Shown piece after piece: positions 29,992-38,471 of a stretch of 64,000 nt of DNA. The stretch is taken from the NCBI RefSeq assembly GCF_010731855.1, contig NZ_AP022620.1:1798001-1862000 (forward strand), read 5' to 3'. A program made the position numbers and the translations under genes. This DNA comes from Mycolicibacterium anyangense. GTDB taxonomy: Bacteria > Actinomycetota > Actinomycetes > Mycobacteriales > Mycobacteriaceae. Each line of letters starts with the position of its first letter. Positions within the stretch are counted from its first letter, which is position 1. The notes below the pieces were generated by a model. That model searched no databases. It was not told the DNA's origin and saw only the letters and a program-made list of their open reading frames with translations.

Positions 29992-31230
29992 CTACAGGCG
30001 CACACCCAGAAGCGCGTCGACGGCAGCGGTGACGGTTGCCGGTGCCGACTCGTCGTGTCCGCCGTACTCCAGTGCGTCGGTCACCCAGCCGTCGACGGCG
30101 GCCAGCGCCCGCGGGGTGTCCAGGTCGTCGGCGAGGTACTGCCGCAGCCGCGCCACCAGATCCCTGGCGTCCGGGCCGGCGGGCAGCGCGGCCGCGCTGC
30201 GCCACCGCTGTAGGCGGGTGGAGGCATCGGCGAGCACGTCGTCGCTCCAGAACCGGTCACTGCGGTAATGCCCGGCGAACAGGCCGAGCCGGATGGCGGC
30301 GGGGTCCACCCCCTGCTCACGCAGCCGCGACACCAACACCAGGTTTCCCCGACTCTTGGACATCTTGTGCCCGTCCCAGCCGATCATGCCGGCGTGCACG
30401 TAGTGCCGGGCGAATCGACGCTCGCCGGTGGCACATTCGGCGTGCGCGGCGGAGAACTCGTGGTGCGGGAAGATCAGGTCACTGCCGCCGCCCTGGACAT
30501 CGAAACCGAAACCCAAGCGGTCCAACGAGATTGCCGAACACTCGACGTGCCAGCCGGGGCGGCCGGGCCCGAACGGCGACGGCCAGCTCGGCTCCCCCGG
30601 CCGCTGCGCACGCCACAGCAGTGCATCAAGCTCGTCGGCCTTACCCGGCCGGTCCGGGTCACCACCGCGCTCGGCGAACAACCGCGCCATGGTCTCGCGG
30701 TCATAACCGGACTCGTAGCCGAACTGCGTTGTGGCACTTGCCCGGTAGTAGACGTCGGGGAATTCCGGATCGTCGACCACGTAGGCGGCACCGGCCGCCA
30801 CCAGCTTCTCGACCAGCTCGACCACCTCGGTGATGGCGTCGGTGGCCGCAACATAGTCCCGTGGCGGCAGCACCCGCAGTGCGGCCATGTCTTCGCGGAA
30901 CAACTGGATCTCACGGGCACCCAGATCCCGCCAGTCGATGCCGTCGCGCTCGGCCCGCTCGAACAGCGGGTCGTCGACGTCGGTGATGTTCTGCACGTAG
31001 TGCACCTGATGCCCGTTGTCCAACCAGACCCGGTAGACCAGGTCGAACGTCAGATAGGTGGCGGCGTGCCCGAGGTGGGTGGCGTCGTACGGGGTGATAC
31101 CGCAGACGTACATCGTCGCGGTCGGTCCCGGCGAGGTGGGACGGACCTGCCGGTCGGCACTGTCGTAGAGCCGCAGCGCCGGCCCCTGACCGGGGAGCTT
31201 CGGGATGTCGACGGCCGACCACGACTGCAT
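29992..31230 (-). CDS. mshC: Mycothiol ligase MshC (cysteine:1D-myo-inosityl-GlcN ligase)
   Basis: ATP-dependent ligation of L-cysteine to GlcN-Ins, the third step towards mycothiol. The 412-residue protein is a class I aminoacyl-tRNA synthetase relative of CysS. Zinc-site Cys43 is in [18 protein letters not shown], which also carries the HIGH-like motif (52-55); WHVECSAIS gives another zinc ligand, and [12 protein letters not shown] is the KMSKS loop. It lacks the tRNA-binding domains of CysRS. The start at 31230 ([10 protein letters not shown]) matches known MshC. A TAGAGT element seven bases upstream predicts a leaderless mRNA. The cysQ gene lies 108 bp upstream. Confidence 0.97.
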   Translation of the reverse strand: MQSWSAVDIPKLPGQGPALRLYDSADRQVRPTSPGPTATMYVCGITPYDATHLGHAATYLTFDLVYRVWLDNGHQVHYVQNITDVDDPLFERAERDGIDWRDLGAREIQLFREDMAALRVLPPRDYVAATDAITEVVELVEKLVAAGAAYVVDDPEFPDVYYRASATTQFGYESGYDRETMARLFAERGGDPDRPGKADELDALLWRAQRPGEPSWPSPFGPGRPGWHVECSAISLDRLGFGFDVQGGGSDLIFPHHEFSAAHAECATGERRFARHYVHAGMIGWDGHKMSKSRGNLVLVSRLREQGVDPAAIRLGLFAGHYRSDRFWSDDVLADASTRLQRWRSAAALPAGPDARDLVARLRQYLADDLDTPRALAAVDGWVTDALEYGGHDESAPATVTAAVDALLGVRL

Positions 31231-31237
31231 GCCGTTG

Positions 31238-31243
31238 ACTCTA
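31238..31243 (-). promoter_or_regulatory. Predicted leaderless promoter of mshC (-10 element)
   Basis: TAGAGT on the minus strand, then seven bases, then the ATG at 31230. It gives mshC its own promoter downstream of cysQ. Confidence 0.55.
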
Positions 31244-31338
31244 AGGGGTTCGCTCGTCACGTCGCTCCGGGTGGTGTGGGGCCTCATCCGTCTTCGTCCT
31301 TCGCCACAGTGCTACACCACCGCGGCCGAATACATTCC

Positions 31339-32100
31339 CTAGCTGGCCAGCCACATCGCATCGAGCAGCAGGTCGGCCACCTCGGGCCGGCACATCAGAA
31401 GATCGGGTAGATACGGGTCGGGCTGGTTGTAGCGCAGCGGCGAACCGTCGATCCGGGTGGCATGCAGACCGGCGGCCTGAAGCACACCCGCGGGCGCGGC
31501 CGAGTCCCACTCCCACTGCCCGCCGGCGTGGATGTAGGCGTCGGCGTCGCCGCGCACCACCGCCATCGCCTTGGCGCCCGCCGAACCGATCCGGACGAAC
31601 TCCATGTCCAGGCGGTCCCGCAGCCGCCACAGCACCGCGGGCGGGCGGTTGGAGCTGGCCGTGATGCGGATCGGACCGGACTGCGGCGACGCCGGTGGCG
31701 TCACCGTGTCGCTGCGGTGCACCTCCCCCATCGCCGGCAGCGCAACGGCGGCATCGGTGAGCCGGCCGTCACGATCGTCGGTACGCTGCCACAACGCCAC
31801 GTGCACCGCCCAGTCCGCGCGGCGCGGCAGGGAGTACTCGCGGGTGCCGTCCAGGGGATCGATGATCCAGACCCGGTCGGCCTGCAGCCGCCGGAGATCG
31901 TCGTAGGCCTCTTCGGAGAGCACCGCGTCGTTGGGGCGTTCCTCGCGCAACCGCTGCAAGATGTAGGCATTGGCCCGGAAATCCCCGGCGTCGCCGAGCT
32001 CCCACGGATGGTCGTGGCCGACTTCTTCACGGACCGCCAGCAGCAGCCGTCCGGCCTGCTCGGCCAGGTCGGCAGCCAGCTCCGCATCGGTCAGACTCAC
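31339..32100 (-). CDS. cysQ: 3'-phosphoadenosine 5'-phosphate phosphatase CysQ
   Basis: Magnesium-dependent phosphatase of the inositol monophosphatase fold that removes PAP and so tunes sulfate assimilation; M. tuberculosis Rv2131c is the orthologue. The 253-residue protein shows the metal motifs [10 protein letters not shown] (Glu), [12 protein letters not shown] (the DPxDGT signature) and [19 protein letters not shown] (the second Asp). Start is GTG at 32100, beginning [17 protein letters not shown], with GATACT six bases upstream suggesting a leaderless mRNA. Its coupling to mshC links sulfur activation with cysteine use in mycothiol synthesis. Confidence 0.94.
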   Translation of the reverse strand: MSLTDAELAADLAEQAGRLLLAVREEVGHDHPWELGDAGDFRANAYILQRLREERPNDAVLSEEAYDDLRRLQADRVWIIDPLDGTREYSLPRRADWAVHVALWQRTDDRDGRLTDAAVALPAMGEVHRSDTVTPPASPQSGPIRITASSNRPPAVLWRLRDRLDMEFVRIGSAGAKAMAVVRGDADAYIHAGGQWEWDSAAPAGVLQAAGLHATRIDGSPLRYNQPDPYLPDLLMCRPEVADLLLDAMWLAS

Positions 32101-32106
32101 CGTGTC

Positions 32107-32112
32107 AGTATC
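32107..32112 (-). promoter_or_regulatory. Predicted leaderless promoter of cysQ (-10 element)
   Basis: GATACT on the minus strand, six bases before the GTG at 32100. Confidence 0.45.
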
Positions 32113-32144
32113 GCCGAATGCGGATCGGCACTGTCCGCCGGCCG

Positions 32145-32150
32145 TAGATT
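32145..32150 (+). promoter_or_regulatory. Predicted leaderless promoter of the META-domain lipoprotein gene (-10 element)
   Basis: TAGATT, seven bases, then the ATG at 32158. It lies back to back with the cysQ promoter in a 57-bp divergent region. Confidence 0.55.
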
Positions 32151-32157
32151 GCTGCCC

Positions 32158-32616
32158 ATGCGCCTGATCCGGCTCCTGCCGACCGCGGCCGTCGCCCTCA
32201 TTCCGGCGCTGGCTGCCTGCGGGTCGACCACGCCCCGGCATCCACTGGACGGCACCAGTTGGCGGCTGGTCAGCCTGGAGTCGATGGACGACAAACAGGG
32301 CAGCACCACAGTCCCGGATCCGGCGACGTTCACCGTGGACTTCGGCACCGACGGCCGGGCCGCGTTTCGCATCGACTGTAATCGCGGCAACGCCACCTGG
32401 CAGGCCAGCGCCTCGAACAAGGATTCCGGCAGCCTGGCCTTCGGGCCGATCGCGGCCACCGAGATGGCCTGTCCGCAACCCTCGCTGGATACCCGGGTGT
32501 CCACCGCACTGGGCTATGTCCGCGGCTTCCTGCTCAAGGACGGCCGGCTGCACATGTCACTGCTGGCCGACGGCGGCATCCTGCACTGGGAGCCCAACCC
32601 GCCCCAGAAACCCTAG
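32158..32616 (+). CDS. META/HslJ-domain lipoprotein
   Basis: A 152-residue predicted lipoprotein: signal [20 protein letters not shown] followed by Cys21 (lipobox LAAC). The mature part is one META domain, [15 protein letters not shown]...[15 protein letters not shown]...[16 protein letters not shown], ending [13 protein letters not shown] domains are secreted in HslJ-type proteins, which are linked to stress or antibiotic tolerance in Gram-negatives; no function is proven in mycobacteria. It is divergent from cysQ and convergent with the Rv2133c-type gene (7 bp gap). Confidence 0.82.
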   Translation: MRLIRLLPTAAVALIPALAACGSTTPRHPLDGTSWRLVSLESMDDKQGSTTVPDPATFTVDFGTDGRAAFRIDCNRGNATWQASASNKDSGSLAFGPIAATEMACPQPSLDTRVSTALGYVRGFLLKDGRLHMSLLADGGILHWEPNPPQKP

Positions 32617-32623
32617 GAGAACC

Positions 32624-33442
32624 CTAGAAGGCCGGCCAGGGTATCGGCCTGCGCCGGTCCGGACCCGGCATCACCGGCGCGTCCAGCAACCCGCGGACCC
32701 GCCCGCGCAGGGCGAGCACCTCCGCCTCGGTGATGTGGCCGCACAGGTCGTCGGCCACGGGTCCGTCGAGTCCGTCACCGAGCGCGGCCACGGCTTGCAG
32801 AGTCTCGTCGTCCACCGGCTTGCCGGCCCAACCCCACAGCACGGTACGCAGCTTGTCCTGAACATGAAGGGACACACCGTGATCCACGCCGTACACCCGG
32901 CCGTCCACCCCGGCCAGGATGTGGCCGCCCTTGCGGTCGGCATTGTTGACGATCACGTCGAACACCGCCATCCGGCGCAGCCGCTCGTCATCGGCATGCA
33001 CCAGGGTGACTTCGTTACCTGCGTAGTCGTAGGCATTGAGCACCGAAAGATAGCCTGGCGGAATGGATCCCGGCGGACACAGATCGACCAGCTGAGGACC
33101 GTCCGGCTCGGCGTCGTCGGCGTCGTCGGGCTGATCCACCCACAGCTGGAGCATCCCGCGCCCGGCCGGACCGTCACCGATCACGGTGAGCGGCACGATG
33201 TTCCACCCCAACGCGGCCGAGATCAGATACGAGCCGAACTCACGGCCGGCCAGAGTGCCGTCGGGAAAGTCCCACAGCGGCTGCTCACCGGCGATGGGTT
33301 TGTAGACGCAGTGCAACGTCCGCTCGCCCAGCGTGGCCTCACACAGAAAAGTGGCGTTGCTGGCCGACCGAATCCGGCCGAGAACAGTGAGCGCTCCACC
33401 CAGCAGCACCTCGCGGGCCGCGGATTCCTCGGGGCCGGTCAC
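32624..33442 (-). CDS. PI3/4-kinase-like (SCO1664 family) protein, Rv2133c-type
   Basis: A 272-residue cytoplasmic protein. FLCEATLGERTLHCVYKPIAGEQPLWDFPDGTLAGREFGSYLISAALGWNIVP contains the kinase-like Lys region, and FDVIVNNADRKGGHILAG...VYGVDHGVSLH the catalytic-loop-like N-N-x-D and D-H-G motifs typical of the SCO1664/PI3-PI4-kinase-fold family of actinobacteria. Substrate unknown. The GTG start at 33442 overlaps the stop of the DUF3090 gene (GTGA). The block with DUF3090, the phosphatase and uppP is in the M. tuberculosis order Rv2136c-Rv2133c. Confidence 0.85.
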   Translation of the reverse strand: MTGPEESAAREVLLGGALTVLGRIRSASNATFLCEATLGERTLHCVYKPIAGEQPLWDFPDGTLAGREFGSYLISAALGWNIVPLTVIGDGPAGRGMLQLWVDQPDDADDAEPDGPQLVDLCPPGSIPPGYLSVLNAYDYAGNEVTLVHADDERLRRMAVFDVIVNNADRKGGHILAGVDGRVYGVDHGVSLHVQDKLRTVLWGWAGKPVDDETLQAVAALGDGLDGPVADDLCGHITEAEVLALRGRVRGLLDAPVMPGPDRRRPIPWPAF

Positions 33443-34023
33443 GAGTCGAAGTCGTCCTCGGCCGCGCCGAACGCGCCACGCCGATACCCATTGGTGCGCA
33501 CACAGATGTGACCTTCGGGATCCAGCGGCTCGTCGCACAGCGGGCACGGTGGGCGACCGGCGGAGATGACGCGATGCGACCGGCTGGCGAACTGCCGCGC
33601 CGACTCCGGGGTCAGGAACACCCGCACCGCGTCCGGGCCCTCCTCGGCATCGTCGAGCACCACCGATGCGTCGAACTCGGTGTCGCTGACCGCCAGCAAC
33701 TCCACCACCACAGTCTGGGCTTCGGAATCCCAGCCCAACCCCATCGTGCCGACCCGAAATTCGGCGTCGACCGGGGTGATCAGCGGGCTGAGATCCTCCA
33801 CCTCGGTCTCCGGCGGCAGCGGGGTGCCGAACCGTCGGTTGATCTCCACCAGCAGCGCAGCGATGCGTTCGGCCAAGACCGCGACCTGCTGCTTTTCCAG
33901 CATGACCGAGATCACCCGACTGTCGTGCACGGCCTGCAGATAGAACGTCCGATTTCCGGGTTGGCCGACGGTCCCGGCCACGAATCGGTCGGGAGTGCGG
34001 AAGACGTGAATAGCGCGGGCCAT
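33439..34023 (-). CDS. DUF3090 protein, Rv2134c-type
   Basis: A 194-residue conserved actinobacterial protein. MARAIHVFRTPDRFVAGTVGQPGNRTFYLQA is the typical N-terminus; the C-terminus carries a CPLCDEPLDPEGHIC motif that looks like a small zinc-binding knuckle (Cys, Cys, His, Cys). Length agrees with M. tuberculosis Rv2134c (195 aa). The ATG at 34023 follows GGAGGTAA, one of the best ribosome sites in the window, which rules out the longer open frame. It overlaps and probably works with the kinase-like protein, but the function is unknown. Confidence 0.85.
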   Translation of the reverse strand: MARAIHVFRTPDRFVAGTVGQPGNRTFYLQAVHDSRVISVMLEKQQVAVLAERIAALLVEINRRFGTPLPPETEVEDLSPLITPVDAEFRVGTMGLGWDSEAQTVVVELLAVSDTEFDASVVLDDAEEGPDAVRVFLTPESARQFASRSHRVISAGRPPCPLCDEPLDPEGHICVRTNGYRRGAFGAAEDDFDS

Positions 34024-34090
34024 GGTTACCTCCAAAATACCGTCAGAAGCAGCTGAGGCGACATCGGGCGCGGGCCGGCGGTGGGGGTTT

Positions 34091-34783
34091 CTAGTCGGTG
34101 GAACCGCCGACAACCGCGTCGTCGGCAGACTTGTCACCGTCGGACGGTGGCGGAGCGGTCAACACCGAGGCCAGCTGGCCGCCGGTGTGGTTGACGTGGA
34201 TGACGAACGGGCGCAGCGGTGTGTAGCGGATCACGCTCATCGACGCGGGGTCGGCGGTGATGCGCTGGAAGCTGTCCAGGTGGGTGCCGAGTGCGTCGGC
34301 GACCACCGACTTGATGACATCGCCATGAGTGCAGGCCACCCACAGCACGTCGGTGCCGTGTTCTTCGGCGAGCCTGCGGTCATGCTCGCGGACCGCGGCC
34401 ACCGCCCGGGCCTGCACCTGGGCCAGACCTTCACCGTCGGGGAACACCGCGGCGCTGGGCTGCTGCTGGACCACCGACCACAACGGTTCGGCCAGCAGCT
34501 CCTTGAGGGCCCGGCCGGTCCACTGCCCGTAGTCGACCTCGGCGAGCCGATCGTCGATGACCGGGTCCAGGCCGAGTGCGGCTGCCAGCGGCTCCAGCGT
34601 CATCCGGCAGCGCAGCAGCGGGGAACGCACCAGCGCCTTGATCGGCAAGCCCTCGACCCGGCCCACCACGCCCTCGGCCTGGGCGCGCCCTTTGTCGTCA
34701 AGTTCCACACCCTCGGTGCGACCGGCCAGCGTGTGGGCGGTGTTGGACGTCGAGCGGCCATGCCGCAGCAGGATGACGGTCAT
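34091..34783 (-). CDS. Histidine phosphatase (phosphoglycerate mutase-like), Rv2135c-type
   Basis: A 230-residue branch 1 histidine phosphatase. MTVILLRHGRSTSN holds the phospho-accepting His in the RHG motif; LVRSPLLRCRMTLEPLA gives the second Arg, LAEVDYGQWTGR the glutamate region and VACTHGDVIKSVV the second His. M. tuberculosis Rv2135c is the counterpart, described as a phosphatase rather than a true mutase. The C-terminal tail is acidic. It starts 10 bp after uppP in the same direction, so it is probably in the uppP transcript. Confidence 0.88.
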   Translation of the reverse strand: MTVILLRHGRSTSNTAHTLAGRTEGVELDDKGRAQAEGVVGRVEGLPIKALVRSPLLRCRMTLEPLAAALGLDPVIDDRLAEVDYGQWTGRALKELLAEPLWSVVQQQPSAAVFPDGEGLAQVQARAVAAVREHDRRLAEEHGTDVLWVACTHGDVIKSVVADALGTHLDSFQRITADPASMSVIRYTPLRPFVIHVNHTGGQLASVLTAPPPSDGDKSADDAVVGGSTD

Positions 34784-34793
34784 AGGGCACCCC

Positions 34794-35642
34794 TCATGAC
34801 GCTGCCACCACACCGGTGGCCAGCAGTGCCATGACCACCAGCGCGAGCACGACGCGGTAGCCCACGAACCAGTACATGACGTGGTGCGCCACGAACCGCA
34901 GCAGCCAGGCGATGGCTGCGAAGCCGACGACGAACGCGATAACCACCGAGACCAGCAGCTGTGCACCGGTCGCGCTCATCCCTTCGGTCACCGGGTGGAA
35001 GGCGTCGGGCAGGGAGAACAGCCCCGAAGCCAGGACGGCCGGGATGCCAAGCAGGAAGCCGAATCTCGCCGACAGCTCACGATCGAGCCCGAGGAACAGG
35101 CCCGCACTGATCGTCGACCCGGACCGCGACACCCCGGGCACCAATGCCAGACACTGGGCGATGCCGACCAGCAGACCGTCCCGCGCGGTGAGCTGCTCGG
35201 CATGCCGGGTCTGCTTGCCGTAATACTCGGCGGCCGCGATGACCGCCGAGAACACCAGCATCGCGGTGGCGATCACCCACAGATTGCGCACCTCACCGCG
35301 GATGATCTCTTTGAATGCCAGGCCGAGGACGACGATCGGCACCGTGCCGATGATGACGTACCAGCCCATCCGGTAGTCGACGTTGTCACGGTGCGCCTTG
35401 ACGAACAGTCCGTTGAACCAGGCCTTGAGGATCCGGCCGATGTCGCGGGCGAAATAGATGAGCACCGCGGCCTCGGTGCCCAACTGGGACACCGCGGTGA
35501 ACGAGGCACCGGCATCACCGGCGAAGAAAACCCGGGACACGATCGCGAGGTGGCTCGACGACGACACCGGCAGGAACTCGGTCAGGCCTTGGACGATCGA
35601 CAGTACGACGACCTGCAACCACGACATCGGCGTGACATCCAC
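34794..35642 (-). CDS. uppP: Undecaprenyl-diphosphatase UppP (BacA)
   Basis: Polytopic inner-membrane enzyme that recycles undecaprenyl (decaprenyl) diphosphate for cell-wall synthesis. About eight helices; both active-site motifs are present, [14 protein letters not shown] near the N-terminus and [32 protein letters not shown] in the second half. From the ATG at 35627 ([10 protein letters not shown]) it would match the M. tuberculosis start, but no ribosome site precedes it. A GTG at 35642 has TACGGT seven bases upstream, so a leaderless start there is equally likely and is used here. Loss of this enzyme in mycobacteria affects bacitracin sensitivity. Confidence 0.94.
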   Translation of the reverse strand: MDVTPMSWLQVVVLSIVQGLTEFLPVSSSSHLAIVSRVFFAGDAGASFTAVSQLGTEAAVLIYFARDIGRILKAWFNGLFVKAHRDNVDYRMGWYVIIGTVPIVVLGLAFKEIIRGEVRNLWVIATAMLVFSAVIAAAEYYGKQTRHAEQLTARDGLLVGIAQCLALVPGVSRSGSTISAGLFLGLDRELSARFGFLLGIPAVLASGLFSLPDAFHPVTEGMSATGAQLLVSVVIAFVVGFAAIAWLLRFVAHHVMYWFVGYRVVLALVVMALLATGVVAAS

Positions 35643-35649
35643 GCCGCCG

Positions 35650-35655
35650 ACCGTA
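35650..35655 (-). promoter_or_regulatory. Predicted leaderless promoter of uppP (-10 element)
   Basis: TACGGT on the minus strand, seven bases before the GTG at 35642. It supports the longer UppP start. Confidence 0.4.
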
Positions 35656-35672
35656 CTGGATAGCCCGGGTGT

Positions 35673-35984
35673 TCAGCGCGCCGGTCGCGGCACGGGCCGC
35701 GCGTCGGCGACGGCGTCGCGTAGTGCGGCGATCAGGCTGCGCTCGTCATCGACGTCGACATCGCCGATGCTGCGGGTACCGGCAGCAACCACGTCCTCGG
35801 CGTGCGGGACGGGCCCGGCCAGGCGGGCGTGATAGACCTCGACCACCAGTTGGCCGCGGTGCACGTGGAAGGAGAAGCTCCGGCCGTCACCCAGGTGCCC
35901 GAAACCGCTGGCGAACATGCCGGTCGAGAGGTCCTCGACGGCAAATTCTCGTCCGTCCGACTCCGGGGTCACGGCCAGCGTCAT
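35673..35984 (-). CDS. Conserved hypothetical protein, Rv2137c-type
   Basis: A 103-residue soluble acidic protein, MTLAVTPESDGREFAVEDLSTGMFASGFGHLGDGRSFSFHVHRGQLVVEVY. No catalytic motif is evident; the sequence suggests a small beta-sandwich. Position upstream of uppP and divergent from lppL matches M. tuberculosis Rv2137c, although the product here is shorter than my recollection of that protein (about 137 aa). A TATGGT element six bases before the ATG predicts a leaderless mRNA, which supports the short start. Confidence 0.75.
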   Translation of the reverse strand: MTLAVTPESDGREFAVEDLSTGMFASGFGHLGDGRSFSFHVHRGQLVVEVYHARLAGPVPHAEDVVAAGTRSIGDVDVDDERSLIAALRDAVADARPVPRPAR

Positions 35985-35990
35985 GACAGC

Positions 35991-35996
35991 ACCATA
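35991..35996 (-). promoter_or_regulatory. Predicted leaderless promoter of the Rv2137c-type gene (-10 element)
   Basis: TATGGT on the minus strand, then six bases, then the ATG at 35984. Confidence 0.5.
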
Positions 35997-36054
35997 ACGC
36001 GAGTTACGGCGTTCGAGTAGACATATCCGTAAATTTGTCTGTTCCGTCGCCACC

Positions 36055-36060
36055 TAGAAT
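36055..36060 (+). promoter_or_regulatory. Promoter -10 element for lppL-pyrD
   Basis: TAGAAT, close to the mycobacterial consensus, about 65 bp before the lppL ATG at 36126. It would drive the lppL-DUF5703-pyrD operon with a 5' leader of roughly 60 bases. Confidence 0.45.
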
Positions 36061-36125
36061 CGATGATCGACAGAGAGCGACCTGGTCGCTCGATCGCGCA
36101 CACATCCGGGGGCTACCCGTTGCCA

Positions 36126-37157
36126 ATGGTTGCAAACAGCGCTGGTTTGCGCAGGTACGCCAGCGTGTTTCTGGCCCTGGCCGCAGTCGCCACCGGATGC
36201 TCGTCGAACCCCCTCGACGCGCCGCCGCCGACCATCGAGCCCGCCCGCGCCGCCACCTCGCCGCCGCCGGTGATCCGGCCTGCCGGCCAGATCCTGCCGC
36301 TCGGCGGGCGACCCGAGGCCGCCGTGTTCGACGCCAGGACGGCCTCGCTGGCGGTCTTCACAGCCGGGACTGACCCGCGGGCCGCGGCGACGGTCACCGT
36401 CGTCGCGCCGGCGCGCGCACCGCGGGTGATCACCCTGCAGGGTCCGGCGTCGGCGATCGCCGGCGACGGGCAGGGCAAGGTCTTCCTGTCGACGCGGGGT
36501 GGCTACTTCGATGTCGACCTGGCGGCCGGGAGTTCCCGCCAGGTCGACATCGACGGCGAGCGCGACACTGACTTCACCGCGATCGCCAGGTGGGCCGACG
36601 GCCGGCTGGTGCTGGGCAGCGCCCACGGCGCCGCCTACACCCTCGGGACGCCGACCACGGTGGCCGCCAAGACCGAGATCTTCGCCCGGGTGGACGCCAT
36701 CGTCACCGAGGGTGACAGCGCGGTCGTGCTGGATCGTGGACAGACCTCGGTGACCGCACTGAGCAGCGACGGCAAGGCCCAGCAGGCACTGCGGGCCGGG
36801 GAGGGCGCCACCACACTGGCCGCCGATCCGCTGGGCCGGGTGCTGGTGGCCGACACCCGCGGCGGCCAGTTGCTGGTGTTCGGCGTCGATCCGTTGATCG
36901 AACGACAGGCCTACCCGGTGCCCGATGCGCCCTACGGCCTGGCTGGATCGCGGAATCTGGTCTGGGTTTCGCAGACCGCGGCCAACGTCGTCATTGGTTA
37001 CGATCTGGCTACTGGCATCCCCGTGGAAAAGGTGCGCTACCCGACCGTGCAGCAACCGAACTCGCTGGCCTTCGACGACACGTCCGGCACGCTCTACGTC
37101 GTGTCGGGGTCCGGCGCGGGAGTTCAGGTGATCCCCAACGCTGACGGTCGCCGGTGA
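36126..37157 (+). CDS. lppL: Lipoprotein LppL, beta-propeller-like
   Basis: A 343-residue lipoprotein. The signal [24 protein letters not shown] ends at Cys25 (VATGC), followed by a Pro-rich linker. The mature domain has repeated short blocks such as [53 protein letters not shown] and [17 protein letters not shown], which look like propeller blades. It corresponds to M. tuberculosis LppL (Rv2138), function unknown. Its TGA overlaps the GTG of the DUF5703 gene, which overlaps pyrD. An upstream ATG at 36063 is in frame but would bury the signal peptide. Confidence 0.9.
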   Translation: MVANSAGLRRYASVFLALAAVATGCSSNPLDAPPPTIEPARAATSPPPVIRPAGQILPLGGRPEAAVFDARTASLAVFTAGTDPRAAATVTVVAPARAPRVITLQGPASAIAGDGQGKVFLSTRGGYFDVDLAAGSSRQVDIDGERDTDFTAIARWADGRLVLGSAHGAAYTLGTPTTVAAKTEIFARVDAIVTEGDSAVVLDRGQTSVTALSSDGKAQQALRAGEGATTLAADPLGRVLVADTRGGQLLVFGVDPLIERQAYPVPDAPYGLAGSRNLVWVSQTAANVVIGYDLATGIPVEKVRYPTVQQPNSLAFDDTSGTLYVVSGSGAGVQVIPNADGRR

Positions 37158-37408
37158 GCGCGGCGCACCGCGGCCGGATGCCGGCGAGCTGGGAAGTCGA
37201 ACTGTCCGACGACTACGAGTGGATCCCGCTGCGGCTGCCGCCGGAGGTGACCCGGATCACCGCCTCCACCCGACTGTCCATCGAGGCCGAATACCGCGGC
37301 TGGGAACTCACCCGGGTGCGGCTCTACACCGACGGGAGTCGACGAGTTTTGTTGCGGCGCAAGAAGACTCGCATCGACGGCCGCACCGCCGACCAGCCGG
37401 GGCTGTGA
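37154..37408 (+). CDS. DUF5703 small protein
   Basis: An 84-residue basic protein. [53 protein letters not shown] is the DUF5703 pattern found in many actinobacteria. It begins with a GTG overlapping the lppL stop (GTGA), and its TGA overlaps the pyrD ATG (TGATG), so it is locked into this operon. I know of no function; the tight coupling suggests a role connected with dihydroorotate dehydrogenase or simply translational relay. Confidence 0.85.
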   Translation: MSAAHRGRMPASWEVELSDDYEWIPLRLPPEVTRITASTRLSIEAEYRGWELTRVRLYTDGSRRVLLRRKKTRIDGRTADQPGL

Positions 37409-38469
37409 TGTACGCGGCGCTGCGGCGGGCACTGTTCCTGGTGTCCCCGGAAAAGATTCACACCCTGGTGTTCGCGGCCATGCGCACCACGACGGCCAGC
37501 GGGGCGGCCCGCAGACAGCTCAGTCGCCGGCTGGCCCCGCACGATCCGGTGCTGGCGAGCACCGTCTTCGGGGTGCGCTTCCCCGGTCCCCTGGGCCTGG
37601 CGGCCGGCTTCGACAAGGACGGCCTTGGCCTGCATACCTGGGGTGCGCTGGGCTTCGGGTATGCCGAGGTGGGCACCGTGACCGCGGTGCCGCAGCCGGG
37701 TAATCCCCTGCCCCGGCTGTTCCGGCTTCCCGCGGACCGGGCACTGCTCAACCGGATGGGCTTCAACAATCACGGTGCCGGGCAGCTGGCTCTGCAGCTG
37801 GCCCGCCATCAGCCGGATGTGCCGATCGGGGTGAACATCGGCAAATCGAAGATCACCCCGCCCGAGCAGGCGGCCGACGACTACCGCTCCAGCGCCCGGC
37901 TACTCGGTCCGCTGGCCGCCTACCTGGTGGTCAACGTCAGCTCCCCCAACACCCCGGGGCTTCGCGATCTGCAGGCGGTCGAATCGCTGCGCCCGATCCT
38001 GACCGCCGTACTGGCCGAGACCACCACGCCGGTGCTGGTGAAGATCGCCCCCGATCTGTCCGACGAGGACGTCGATGCCGTCGCCGACCTGGCCGTCGAA
38101 CTGGGTCTGGCGGGCATTGTGGCCACCAACACCACCATCTCGCGCGCCGGGCTGCGCACCCCCGGCGTCGACGAGCTGGGCGCGGGCGGGATCTCCGGGC
38201 CGCCGGTGGCACGCCGATCGCTGGAGATCCTGCGCCGGCTGCACGCCCGCGTCGGCGACACGCTGGTGCTCATCAGTGTCGGCGGCATCGAAACCGCCGA
38301 CGACGCCTGGGAGCGGATCACCGCGGGCGCGTCGCTGCTCCAGGGCTACACCGGCTTCATCTACGGCGGAGGCTTGTGGGCCAAGGAGATTCACGACGGG
38401 ATCGCCCAGCGCCTGCACGCCGGCGGGTTCAGCTCACTGAGTGAGGCCGTCGGGTCCGCTGGACACTGA
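37408..38469 (+). CDS. pyrD: Dihydroorotate dehydrogenase, class 2, PyrD
   Basis: Membrane-associated quinone-dependent oxidation of dihydroorotate to orotate, the fourth step of pyrimidine synthesis. The 353-residue enzyme has the N-terminal two-helix membrane-contact region of class 2 enzymes ([24 protein letters not shown]), FMN-binding barrel motifs ([33 protein letters not shown]) and [11 protein letters not shown] at 176-186 with the catalytic Ser. FMN phosphate-loop motifs [14 protein letters not shown] and GYTGFIYGG follow. The ATG shares a base with the DUF5703 stop. Its stop is two bases from that of the convergent protease gene. Confidence 0.96.
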   Translation: MYAALRRALFLVSPEKIHTLVFAAMRTTTASGAARRQLSRRLAPHDPVLASTVFGVRFPGPLGLAAGFDKDGLGLHTWGALGFGYAEVGTVTAVPQPGNPLPRLFRLPADRALLNRMGFNNHGAGQLALQLARHQPDVPIGVNIGKSKITPPEQAADDYRSSARLLGPLAAYLVVNVSSPNTPGLRDLQAVESLRPILTAVLAETTTPVLVKIAPDLSDEDVDAVADLAVELGLAGIVATNTTISRAGLRTPGVDELGAGGISGPPVARRSLEILRRLHARVGDTLVLISVGGIETADDAWERITAGASLLQGYTGFIYGGGLWAKEIHDGIAQRLHAGGFSSLSEAVGSAGH

Positions 38470-38471
38470 GC